12,625 bases of DNA. It comes from Oxalobacteraceae bacterium (lineage in GTDB: Bacteria > Pseudomonadota > Gammaproteobacteria > Burkholderiales > Burkholderiaceae_D). A program made the translations under genes and the position numbers. Positions 6,428-12,546 of this stretch are shown here, one piece after another. The stretch covers positions 1-12,625 of the forward strand of contig CANFGA010000039.1 of assembly GCA_947446335.1 (NCBI GenBank), read 5' to 3'. The notes below the pieces were generated by a model. That model searched no databases. It was not told the origin of the DNA and saw only the letters and a program-made list of their open reading frames with translations. Numbering within the stretch: the first letter of the stretch is position 1; each line of letters begins with the position of its first letter.

Positions 6428-7215
6428 GCGCTGCCTTTTTCGTCGCTTTTTTTCTTCTCTTGTTCGATTTTTTCTTGCGTGGCTTGCTCGAGCTTGACGC
6501 GCGCACGCTCCATCGCGGCGGCGATGATGGCTCGCTTGCGTTCCTTTTCGGCGATTTCAGCCGGGGTATTGCTGGCTTCTTCGGACAATGCCTTCATTTT
6601 CAAGACCGCCTTGGCCGCCAGTCGCGCATCGTTTTCCTCGATGTCGCGCAACAGGCGCAGCGCGCGTAAATCGTGCCGTGCGCGCGCCTCTTGCGCCTGT
6701 TGCGCAGTCCACGCGTTCCAGCCGGTTTGTTCGTCGGTTACCGGATACATCACGATGCAATCGACCGGGCAGGGCGCCACACACAGGTCGCAGCCGGTAC
6801 ACAGGTCAGGCAGTATCGTGTGCATTTGCTTGGCGGCGCCGATGATGGCATCGACCGGACAAGCTTGTATGCACAGCGTGCAGCCGATGCACAGCGATTC
6901 ATCGATGAAGGCAACCGGGCGCGGGCGCTCGAAACCGTTGACCGGGTTCAGTGGAATCACCTTGCGTCCCAACAAGTTGGCCAGGCGCGTCACGCCCTCG
7001 ATGCCGCCGGGTGGACACTGGTTGATCTCGGCGCTGCCGTCAAAGATCGCTTCTGCGTAGGGCCGGCAAGCCGGATAGCCGCATTTGGTGCATTGTGTTT
7101 GCGGCAGCAAGTCTTCGATGGCGTCGGCGAGGGAGGTTGGGTCTGATGGTGGCACGGTGGGGTCTGGGGCGATGGTTTGCGTGGAGTAAAACGCCATTAT
7201 CGGGCATCTGGACAT
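6424..7215 (-). CDS. rsxB: Soluble RsxB/RnfB-like iron-sulfur protein
   Basis: RnfB/RsxB subunits carry electrons through 4Fe-4S clusters; in E. coli the Rsx complex keeps SoxR reduced. Numbering from the ATG at 7215, C42, C45, C50 and C67 form the C-x2-C-x4-C-x16-C motif (CTKCGYPAC, then NQCPPGG). C109/112/115/119 and C139/142/145/149 form two 4Fe-4S ferredoxin motifs (CIGCTLCIQACP, CTGCDLCVAPCP). The N-terminal membrane helix of classic RnfB is missing. A charged Ala/Glu/Lys tail of about 90 residues, probably helical, replaces the short usual end. No rsxA/C/D/G/E genes are present here. The start is uncertain: ATG at 7215 or 7197, neither with a clear ribosome binding site, and a repeat element begins at 7218. 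Its partner is unknown; it may be a general electron carrier. Confidence 0.88.
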   Translation of the reverse strand: MSRCPIMAFYSTQTIAPDPTVPPSDPTSLADAIEDLLPQTQCTKCGYPACRPYAEAIFDGSAEINQCPPGGIEGVTRLANLLGRKVIPLNPVNGFERPRPVAFIDESLCIGCTLCIQACPVDAIIGAAKQMHTILPDLCTGCDLCVAPCPVDCIVMYPVTDEQTGWNAWTAQQAQEARARHDLRALRLLRDIEENDARLAAKAVLKMKALSEEASNTPAEIAEKERKRAIIAAAMERARVKLEQATQEKIEQEKKKSDEKGSA

Positions 7216-7217
7216 CG

Positions 7218-7292
7218 GGTGCCAGGTTCAATCGGGCATGCAGCAGTCGCACCTTCGGCCTGGAACTTCGCTCCCCGATTGGGCTTGTCACC
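7218..7292. repeat. REP-like inverted-repeat element, copy 3
   Basis: GGTGCCAGGTTCAATCGGG (7218-7236) faces CCCCGATTGGGCTTGTCACC (7273-7292). The arms differ at four of nineteen positions; three of the four can form G-T wobbles on the plus-strand transcript. About 36 bases separate the arms. The element fills the space immediately upstream of rsxB, starting two bases before its first ATG, so the rsxB promoter must overlap it or lie beyond it. Confidence 0.75.
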
Positions 7293-7301
7293 TTCGGCAA
7301 T

Positions 7302-7340
7302 AAAAAACCGCCCGGCTGCGGTGGCAGCGGGGCGGTTTTT
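7302..7340 (-). terminator. Terminator of the PHA depolymerase gene, able to act in both directions
   Basis: AAAAACCGCCC (7303-7313) pairs with GGGCGGTTTTT (7330-7340), and inside it GCTGC (7315-7319) pairs with GCAGC (7324-7328) around a GGTG loop. The stem is interrupted only by a single G-G mismatch. Read on the minus strand it ends in a run of six Ts, 43 bases after the phaZ stop codon. It separates phaZ from rsxB. Confidence 0.9.
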
Positions 7341-7383
7341 GCAGTGGCCTGGCTCGATAGCCTGGCCCTGAGCATCATTTCGA

Positions 7384-8613
7384 TCAGGCGTGTTGCTTGA
7401 TGAATGCCGTGATTTTCGGGCACACCAGTTCGCGCCAGCGGCGACCAGAGAAGATGCCGAAATGGCCGCATTCGGGCGCGACAAAGTCTTGCTGCATGTT
7501 GGCAGGAATACCGCTGCACAGTTTGTGGGCAGCCTGGGTCTGGCCGGCACCGGAGATGTCATCGAGTTCGCCTTCGACGGTGAACAGCGCGACATTCGTG
7601 ATGTCTTGCGGGCGCACCAGGTTGCCGCCGACTTCCCAGGTGCCTTTTGGCAAGCTGAACTCCTGAAACACGGTCTTGATCGTTTCCAGATAGTATTCAG
7701 CCGGCATGTCGAGCACCGCATTGTATTCATTGTAGAACTGGCGGTGACCTTCGGCCGGATCGCCATCACCCGTCACCAGGTGCTGGTAGAACTCGCGGTG
7801 GCTTTGCGCGTGGCGTCCTGCATTCATCGCGATGAAGCCGGCATGTTGCAAGAAGCCTGGATAGACCTTGCGCCCTGCACCCGGGAAGTTTGACGGCACC
7901 GAGTAGATCACGGTGTTTTCGAACCACGAGAATTTCTTTTCGGTGGCCAGGTTGTTGACCTTGGTCGGCGATTCGCGTGGGTCGATCGGACCGCCCATCA
8001 TCGTCATCGTCTTCGGCATCTTCGGATCCTTGGCGCTCGCCATCAGCGAGATCGCGGCCAGCACCGGTACTGTCGGTTGGCACACCGAAATCACATTCAG
8101 GTCCGGCGCCAGCAAGCGGATGAATTCCTGGACATAGAAAATGTAATCGTCGAGGTGGAAAGCGCCTTCGGCCAGCGGCACCATGCGGGCATCGGTCCAG
8201 TCGGTGATGTAGACATCATGTTCGGCCAGCAAGGATCGCACCGTATCGCGCAGCAGTGTCGAATGATGGCCGGACAATGGCGCAACCAGCAGCACTTTTG
8301 CTTGCTTCAGTGCAGCCTTGCCGTTCAAATCTTTCTTGAAGTGGATCAGGCGGCAAAATGGTTTGGTGACGATGACTTCTTCGATGATGCCCACGGTTGC
8401 GCCATCGATTTCGGTGGAGGCAATGTCGAATTGTGGCTTTTCATAGTCCTTGCCCAGTCGGTACATCAACTCGTAGCCGGCTGCAATCCGCTGTGAAAAT
8501 GGGGAGTGGGCTAGTGGAGAGACTGGGTTGGCGAATAATTTGGAGGAGGCATCTGCCCACTGCATCAGCGGCGTGAGGAGTGAACGTTGCATTTCGTGCA
8601 AATGGTAGAGCAT
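7384..8613 (-). CDS. phaZ: Intracellular polyhydroxyalkanoate depolymerase
   Basis: It breaks down native PHB granules in the cytoplasm to release 3-hydroxybutyrate units. The 409-residue protein starts MLYHLHEMQRSLLTPLMQWA and has the family's alpha/beta-hydrolase layout, with no signal peptide. The lipase-box-like segment is ISVCQPTVP with cysteine C178 as nucleophile, as in the Ralstonia PhaZ1 class rather than serine. The acid is D350 or D351 in EGELDDISGAGQT. The histidine is H384 in CGHFGIFSG. APLSGHHSTLLRDTV (111-125) is the conserved oxyanion-side segment. AAGGA lies seven bases before the ATG. A TATAAT (minus strand) at 8671-8676 may be its promoter. It is monocistronic, closed by the terminator at 7302-7340. 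Together with the PHA-system gene at 10566 it implies a PHA-storing cell. Confidence 0.93.
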   Translation of the reverse strand: MLYHLHEMQRSLLTPLMQWADASSKLFANPVSPLAHSPFSQRIAAGYELMYRLGKDYEKPQFDIASTEIDGATVGIIEEVIVTKPFCRLIHFKKDLNGKAALKQAKVLLVAPLSGHHSTLLRDTVRSLLAEHDVYITDWTDARMVPLAEGAFHLDDYIFYVQEFIRLLAPDLNVISVCQPTVPVLAAISLMASAKDPKMPKTMTMMGGPIDPRESPTKVNNLATEKKFSWFENTVIYSVPSNFPGAGRKVYPGFLQHAGFIAMNAGRHAQSHREFYQHLVTGDGDPAEGHRQFYNEYNAVLDMPAEYYLETIKTVFQEFSLPKGTWEVGGNLVRPQDITNVALFTVEGELDDISGAGQTQAAHKLCSGIPANMQQDFVAPECGHFGIFSGRRWRELVCPKITAFIKQHA

Positions 8614-8670
8614 AAGTGATCCTTGTTGGGAACAACAGCGAGTGACATCATCGCGTATTTTAGTAAATCA

Positions 8671-8676
8671 ATTATA
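8671..8676 (-). promoter_or_regulatory. Possible -10 box for phaZ
   Basis: Reads TATAAT on the minus strand, 57 bases before the phaZ ATG, in the AT-rich gap 8614-8755. No convincing -35 box is seen at 16-18 bases, so only the -10 match supports it. Confidence 0.35.
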
Positions 8677-8756
8677 GGGTATTTGTACAGCGCACATCTG
8701 CTTTATAGTGGTGCACTAAAATTCATGTGTTAAGTTTGCAACATATTCCAAAATGC

Positions 8757-8780
8757 AAAAAAGCAGCGTCGCCGCTGCTT
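8757..8780 (-). terminator. Terminator of the ferredoxin reductase gene
   Basis: AAGCAGCG (8761-8768) pairs perfectly with CGCTGCTT (8773-8780) around a TCGC loop. On the minus strand the hairpin is followed by a T tract (complement of the A-run 8757-8762). It lies 31 bases after the reductase stop codon and ends the fdxA-reductase transcript before phaZ. Confidence 0.9.
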
Positions 8781-8811
8781 ATTGTATCTGCTGTCTTGCC
8801 TGGTCTCGATA

Positions 8812-9879
8812 TCAGTCGAAGACCGGGCTTTCCACTCCCAGAATCTTGTGCAATTTTGGCGATGTGGTGGTGTATTGCATGTGAATTTTCTTGTCGGGGA
8901 AAATGTAGGGCGCCGCACCGAAGGCGGCCAGCGCTGCTTCGTGGAAGCCCGACAGGATCAGTTTTTTCTTGCCTGGATAGGTGTTGATGTCACCCACGGC
9001 AAATATGCCCGGCACGTTGGTCTCGAATTTTTCGGTATTGACAACCTTCAGTTGGCGCCGCTCAATGTCGAGGCCCCAGTCTGCGATCGGCCCCAGTTTT
9101 GGCGACAGGCCGAAAAATACCAGCAGCATGTCCAACGGCAGGCGGCGCGTGACGCCATCGGTGCCGGTGACCTTGATCTCGCTCAGGCGGCCATCACGGG
9201 TTTCGAAACCGGTGGCCTGGCCGATGATCAATTGCATTTCATAGTCGTCGCACAAGGCTTTCATCTTGCCCACCGATGCCGGAGCGGCGCGGAAATCGTC
9301 GCGCCTGTGCAGCAGCACCACCGATTCAGCCTTGCCGACAAAATTGAGTGCCCAGTCGAGTGCAGAGTCGCCACCACCGCAGATGACGATGTTCTTGCCG
9401 GTGAAAATGGCAGGATCCTTGACCTTGTAAAACAGTTGCGATCCTTCGAACTGCTCGATGCCATCGACCTTGATGGTGCGGGCCTGGAACGAGCCGACGC
9501 CGGCGGCGATGAAAATGGTTTTCGTCACGAAGCGCGTGCCGGTGCTGGTTTCAACGTCGAAACGGCCATCATCGCGGCGCTGCACCAGGCTCACTTCCTG
9601 ACTCAGGTGAAAGGTCGGTGCAAACGGCTCGATTTGCTTGAGCAGGTTGTCGGTCAACTCCTGGCCGGTGCACACTGGCACGGCAGGGATGTCATAGATC
9701 GGCTTGTCCGGGTACAGTTCGACGCATTGGCCACCGACGACCGGCAGCGAGTCAATCACATGCGCCTTGATTTCCAGCAAACCCAGTTCGAATACCTGGA
9801 ACAGGCCTACCGGACCGGCGCCGATGATGAGAGCATCGGTTTCGATGATGCTGTCGTTGACACTTGCATTCATGTTCAT
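8812..9879 (-). CDS. Ferredoxin-NADP reductase, thioredoxin-reductase-like type
   Basis: This flavoprotein exchanges electrons between NADPH and ferredoxin. The 355-residue form has an FAD-binding GAGPVG (20-25) followed by GGQCVELYP, an NADPH-binding GGGDSA (168-173), HRRDDFRAAP (191-200) and the C-terminal FAD contact AVGDINTYPGKKKLILSGFH (294-313). The redox CxxC of thioredoxin reductases is absent from the NADPH domain, which marks the YumC-like ferredoxin reductase class. I chose the ATG at 9879 because AGGA stands about six bases upstream; a longer frame from 9930 has no ribosome binding site. The gene lies 112 bases downstream of fdxA on the same strand with no terminator between, and ends at the terminator at 8757-8780. 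The ferredoxin next door is its likely partner (inference). Confidence 0.92.
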   Translation of the reverse strand: MNMNASVNDSIIETDALIIGAGPVGLFQVFELGLLEIKAHVIDSLPVVGGQCVELYPDKPIYDIPAVPVCTGQELTDNLLKQIEPFAPTFHLSQEVSLVQRRDDGRFDVETSTGTRFVTKTIFIAAGVGSFQARTIKVDGIEQFEGSQLFYKVKDPAIFTGKNIVICGGGDSALDWALNFVGKAESVVLLHRRDDFRAAPASVGKMKALCDDYEMQLIIGQATGFETRDGRLSEIKVTGTDGVTRRLPLDMLLVFFGLSPKLGPIADWGLDIERRQLKVVNTEKFETNVPGIFAVGDINTYPGKKKLILSGFHEAALAAFGAAPYIFPDKKIHMQYTTTSPKLHKILGVESPVFD

Positions 9880-9991
9880 AACATTCCTGTTGATGCCTCT
9901 ATGGGGGCCGTTTGTTACCTTCGACTCCATCCAGAGGGTGCAGGTTCAACGATGGCAGCGCCGCTGCGTCAGTGGCGGCAGGTGCAGGAAA

Positions 9992-10315
9992 TCAGCGCAC
10001 CAGCAGATGCATCTTTTCCTTGACGTCCTTGAACTGCTCGGCTTCCGGCAATGCCGCCTTGGTCTTCGTGATCGAAGGCCAGGTGCGCGCCAGTTCCACA
10101 TTGAGCTTGATGAATTTTTGCTGGTCAGCCGGGACATCTTCCTCGGCAAAAATCGCGTTGACCGGACACTCCGCCACGCAGACCGCGCAATCGATGCATT
10201 CGTCGGGATCGATCGTCAGAAAATTCGGGCCTTCCCGGAAACAATCTACCGGGCAGACATCGACGCAATCGGTGTAGCGACAGCTGATGCAAGATTCGGT
10301 GACAACGTGGGTCAT
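9992..10315 (-). CDS. fdxA: Seven-iron ferredoxin (3Fe-4S and 4Fe-4S)
   Basis: A small soluble electron carrier of 107 residues, the same size class as Azotobacter ferredoxin I. The cysteines are C9, C12, C17, C21, C25, C40, C43, C46 and C50. This gives the split motif C-x7-C-x3-C-P ... C-P for a 3Fe-4S centre (C9, C17, C21, C50) and C25, C40, C43, C46 for the 4Fe-4S centre, each one residue beyond the Azotobacter numbering. An acidic middle and a C-terminal helix (WPSITKTKAALPEAEQFKDV) complete the family pattern. AGGA lies five bases before the ATG. The promoter at 10394-10422 drives it, probably together with the downstream reductase. Confidence 0.95.
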   Translation of the reverse strand: MTHVVTESCISCRYTDCVDVCPVDCFREGPNFLTIDPDECIDCAVCVAECPVNAIFAEEDVPADQQKFIKLNVELARTWPSITKTKAALPEAEQFKDVKEKMHLLVR

Positions 10316-10393
10316 AACAGTCCTATCAATATTGGATGTGCTGCAGCGCCGGAAGAAGAGATGCGGGCAGCGCTAAATGGAGCAAAGCAGCGT

Positions 10394-10422
10394 ATTTTAA
10401 GGCAATTCGCCCGTTCTCACAA
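10394..10422 (-). promoter_or_regulatory. Sigma70-type promoter of fdxA
   Basis: On the minus strand, TTGTGA (10417-10422) and TAAAAT (10394-10399) are separated by exactly 17 bases. Transcription would start near 10387, leaving a leader of about 70 bases. A palindrome with flanking repeats (10421-10457) abuts the -35 box. Confidence 0.65.
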
Positions 10423-10457
10423 ATTCGGCTTATATACAATCCATATAAGCAAATTCG
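10421..10457. promoter_or_regulatory. Palindrome framed by direct repeats, candidate operator
   Basis: GCTTATAT (10428-10435) and ATATAAGC (10443-10450) form a perfect 8-base inverted repeat with a seven-base centre. It is framed on both sides by the direct repeat AAATTCG (10421-10427 and 10451-10457). It lies between the divergent fdxA and PHA-system genes, and its left repeat overlaps the fdxA -35 box. The regulator, if any, is unknown. The other bases of the gap (10316-10393 and 10458-10550) show nothing further that I can name. Confidence 0.45.
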
Positions 10458-10565
10458 ATTTCATCCCGGCGGAGCTTGGCGCGCTCAGCAATCGTGGTGG
10501 CGCTGTCGCTTGCCAGATGGCATCATGTCGCTCTTTTATACCGATACCCCCAGGAGGAAAGCCTT

Positions 10566-10850
10566 ATGGCTGACATTAGCATCGTTCAAGAGCATGCGCT
10601 GAGCCCGAAGAAAGCGCGCGCAGCAGCGCAGGTAGTGGCTGACAAAATGGCCGAAGAATATGACCTGACCTGCGCCTGGGATGGCGATGTGTTGCGCTTC
10701 GAGCGCAGCGGCGTTGAAGGTTCCCTGACGCTGGGCAAGCAGCAAGCGCACATGCAGATCAAGCTCGGTTTCATGTTCAGCGTTTTTTCGGCCAAGATCG
10801 AAGGCAAGGTCACTGAAAACATGCGCAAGGTGTTTGGCGAAAAGGTTTGA
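10566..10850 (+). CDS. Polyhydroxyalkanoic acid system family protein
   Basis: A 94-residue protein of the small family annotated as 'putative polyhydroxyalkanoic acid system protein', often found near PHA genes; its molecular role is not established. Features seen: the N-terminal helix HALSPKKARAAAQVVADKMA, then CAWDGDVLRFERSGVEGSL, and a C-terminal part FSAKIEGKVTENMRKVFGEKV, matching the family's beta-rich core and end. No signal peptide. The ribosome binding site is a full AGGAGG (10552-10557), eight bases before the ATG, implying strong translation. It is divergent from fdxA and convergent with the acyl-CoA-binding protein gene, 19 bases apart. The family name comes from recall of similar sequences; granule association is inference. 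Confidence 0.82.
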   Translation: MADISIVQEHALSPKKARAAAQVVADKMAEEYDLTCAWDGDVLRFERSGVEGSLTLGKQQAHMQIKLGFMFSVFSAKIEGKVTENMRKVFGEKV

Positions 10851-10869
10851 TGCTGCCTGATTCGCTTCT

Positions 10870-11118
10870 TCAATCCTTCAGGTCGGCGATCAGATCGACA
10901 TAGCGCTGCATCGCATCGGTGCTTCCCTTCTGTGCATTCCATGCGTCCCATTTGGCGCGTCCGACCATGTCGGTAAAGCCAGGGCGCTCGCCTGTCACAT
11001 CGCCGCACGATGCTTGCTTGAAGAGCGCATACATGGTCAACAAGGTCATGTTGTCCGGACGTTCGGACAGCGTTTTTGAATCAAGCAGCGCTTGCTCGAA
11101 TTGTTGTTGCAAGTTCAT
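10870..11118 (-). CDS. Acyl-CoA-binding protein
   Basis: An 82-residue cytosolic protein of the ACBP fold, which binds medium- and long-chain acyl-CoA and buffers its pool. The four-helix pattern is visible: an N-terminal helix LQQQFEQALLDSKTL, LTMYALFKQASCGDVTGERP (27-46, the family's YxLYKQAxxGD segment, with Y30 and K34 as likely ligand contacts), and AKWDAWNAQKGSTDAMQRYV (the KWDAW signature with K56). AGGAG lies about five bases before the ATG. A TATGAT on the minus strand at 11157-11162 could be a -10 box without a clear -35. In a PHA-storing cell it may supply or buffer acyl-CoA for storage metabolism, which is inference from the neighbourhood. Confidence 0.9.
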   Translation of the reverse strand: MNLQQQFEQALLDSKTLSERPDNMTLLTMYALFKQASCGDVTGERPGFTDMVGRAKWDAWNAQKGSTDAMQRYVDLIADLKD

Positions 11119-11274
11119 CGGTACTCCTGATGGTTGGGTGGACTGGCTGAGTCGACATCATACGAAAAAAACCGGACCAGCGACCGAGGATGGGTTCTAA
11201 ACAGCAGCACCAGGATTGTGATTTTCGTACAGCAAGTTTGACCGGAGTGCTGTGATCAAGTGTTGCGATAGTCA

Positions 11275-11280
11275 TATAAT
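11275..11280 (+). promoter_or_regulatory. Possible -10 box for the anti-sigma-like gene
   Basis: TATAAT, 61 bases before the ATG at 11341. No good -35 is seen at the usual spacing; the nearest TTGACC (11238-11243) is 31 bases away. The rest of the gap 11119-11340 shows nothing else recognisable. Confidence 0.35.
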
Positions 11281-11340
11281 CGATCGGGAATTGAGCGCCT
11301 GCAAGGCGTCGCAGGGCTTGTTATCGGATCGGGCGAGAAC

Positions 11341-11712
11341 ATGACGATGAATTTTTCGGATGAAATCCTGGTGGCGTTCGTCGATGGTGCACTGGGCGAA
11401 GCCAGTCGCCGTGCAGTCGAGCAGGCGATGCTGGACGATCCTGCCATTGCGCAGCGGGTGGCGCAGCATAGGGCATCGCGAGCGCATGTCTCGGCTGCGT
11501 TTGCCCCTGTTCCTGGCGCGCGTTCGATCTCGCGGATGCCGGCGCGCGGTGGCACCGTGATACAGCTCGCGCTGGTGCGCGCGAGCAAGGGCCAGGCGCC
11601 GGTGGTTCCGGCAAGCAGCAGGGCGCGCTGGTCGTGGCTGCACTGGGGCGCGCTGGCGGCCATGCTGGTGCTCGGTATCGTGATTGGCCGGTTCGGATTG
11701 CCATTATTGTAG
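11341..11712 (+). CDS. Small anti-sigma-factor-like membrane protein
   Basis: The 123-residue protein begins MTMNFSDEILVAFVDGALGE followed by a helix with DDPAIAQRVAQHR. This is the typical N-terminal cytoplasmic segment of anti-sigma factors (a 'D-E-x-L-x-A-F-V-D-G-x-L' helix and a 'DP-x-x-A-x-R-V-x-x-H' helix). There are no cysteines, so it lacks the HxxxCxxC zinc site of the ZAS type. A single transmembrane helix (about 103-119, GALAAMLVLGIVIGRFG) lies at the very end, and only a few residues would face the periplasm. Classic members carry a sensing domain there. No sigma factor gene is adjacent in the window. The ATG at 11341 or 11347 may be the start, both with weak ribosome binding sites. 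A truncated anti-sigma factor or a membrane-anchored regulator of another kind are both possible. Confidence 0.65.
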   Translation: MTMNFSDEILVAFVDGALGEASRRAVEQAMLDDPAIAQRVAQHRASRAHVSAAFAPVPGARSISRMPARGGTVIQLALVRASKGQAPVVPASSRARWSWLHWGALAAMLVLGIVIGRFGLPLL

Positions 11713-11739
11713 GCCGACAGGTCGGTGCCGCCAGCGTTC

Positions 11740-11931
11740 TTACTTGCCGCCGGAGCCGATCACGGCGCCGCCGACACTGGCCACGCCGGAGCCGACCGCC
11801 ACTACAGCGCCAACCGCGGTCGAGGCCACGGTGACGCCGGCACCGACTACCGTGGCAGTGACGGCGATGACGGTGCAACCTGCCAGCGCGCAGAGCGCCA
11901 GCATGATCGAGGCAACGGCGATCTTGCGCAT
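11740..11931 (-). CDS. Very small glycine/valine-rich lipoprotein
   Basis: The 63-residue product starts MRKIAVASIMLALCALAGC. A positively charged start, a hydrophobic stretch and the lipobox LAGC predict signal-peptidase-II cleavage before C19 and lipid anchoring. The mature 45 residues are almost only V, A, G, T and S (TATVVGAGVTVASTAVGAVV and so on), resembling a glycine-zipper membrane segment. The start codon is one base after the stop of the FKBP gene, so translation is probably coupled. I do not recognise a named family and give no function. The frame is supported by the signal peptide and the tight junction. Confidence 0.7.
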   Translation of the reverse strand: MRKIAVASIMLALCALAGCTVIAVTATVVGAGVTVASTAVGAVVAVGSGVASVGGAVIGSGGK

Positions 11932-11932
11932 G

Positions 11933-12289
11933 TTACAGACCCAGCAGTTCCACGTCGAAAATCAAGGTGGCATTTGGCGGGATGGCGCCGCCTGCACCGC
12001 GCGCGCCGTAGCCCAGTTCAGCCGGGATGATCAGTTTGCGCTTGCCGCCGATTTTCATTCCTTGCACGCCTTCATCCCAGCCCTTGATGACGCGGCCTGC
12101 GCCCAGCGGGAATTCGAATGGGTCGTTGCGATCCTTGCTCGAATCAAATTTGCTGCCGGCGCTGCCGTCGGCGTTTTGCAGCCAGCCGGTGTAGTGCACG
12201 GTAACGTTCTGGCCGGCTTGCGCTTCTGCGCCTTCGCCAACGGTGATCTCTTCGTATTGCAATCCTGAAGCGGTGGTCGTGATAGCCAT
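11933..12289 (-). CDS. FKBP-type peptidyl-prolyl cis-trans isomerase
   Basis: It speeds cis-trans isomerisation of prolyl bonds and helps protein folding. At 118 residues it is a single-domain FKBP without a signal peptide, so cytoplasmic. Family positions are present: VHYTGWL (Y34), GSKFDSS (F48, D49), F60, GRVIKGWDEGVQGM (V67, I68, W71), IPAELGYGARG (Y94) and PPNATLIFDVELL (F111). I chose the ATG at 12289 because AAGGA lies six bases upstream and the MAITTTASGLQYEE start suits the family. A longer frame to 12355 has no ribosome binding site. It is followed one base later by the lipoprotein gene. Confidence 0.94.
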   Translation of the reverse strand: MAITTTASGLQYEEITVGEGAEAQAGQNVTVHYTGWLQNADGSAGSKFDSSKDRNDPFEFPLGAGRVIKGWDEGVQGMKIGGKRKLIIPAELGYGARGAGGAIPPNATLIFDVELLGL

Positions 12290-12374
12290 GTTGTTCCTTG
12301 TGTCTGGTGAGGGAGAAGATCTCGGATTGTAGAGCAAGCAGTTGCAAAGCGCCATTGGCGGACGTGGTATTCGG

Positions 12375-12444
12375 GGTCAGGCTCAATCGGGGTCAGGCTC
12401 GGGCGAATCAGAGATGAGAATGCACCCCGATTGAACCTGGCTCC
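12375..12444. repeat. REP-like inverted-repeat element, copy 4
   Basis: GGTCAGGCTCAATCGGGG (12375-12392) faces CCCCGATTGAACCTGGCTCC (12425-12444), with 32 bases between. A third partial copy of the head, GGTCAGGCTCGGG (12391-12403), lies directly after the left arm, as if duplicated. It sits in the divergent gap between the FKBP gene and the gene at 12547. The rest of that gap shows a TAAAAT at 12510-12515 but no matching -35 box. Confidence 0.75.
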
Positions 12445-12546
12445 TTCCGACTATGTGGCTGACCCGATAAAAATTGTCGGGATTCGATTTCAGCGCTGAC
12501 ATTTCCACGTAAAATGTGATCTTGCTCCCCTTCAAGTGAATCATCC

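Noticed and set aside
8812..9879. Thioredoxin reductase as the identity of the flavoprotein
   Set aside because: The redox-active CxxC of that family is missing, and a ferredoxin gene lies directly upstream.
8782..10023. 413-codon plus-strand open frame opposite the ferredoxin reductase
   Set aside because: Antisense shadow; the minus-strand frame has intact FAD and NADPH motifs, a ribosome binding site and a terminator.
11684..12268. 194-codon plus-strand open frame after the anti-sigma-like gene
   Set aside because: It runs antisense to the lipoprotein and FKBP genes and starts inside the preceding gene; no family pattern or ribosome binding site.
1274..12444. CRISPR array or insertion sequence as explanation of the repeats
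   Set aside because: The copies are dispersed by kilobases, have no regular spacers, and no transposase or cas gene is in the window.
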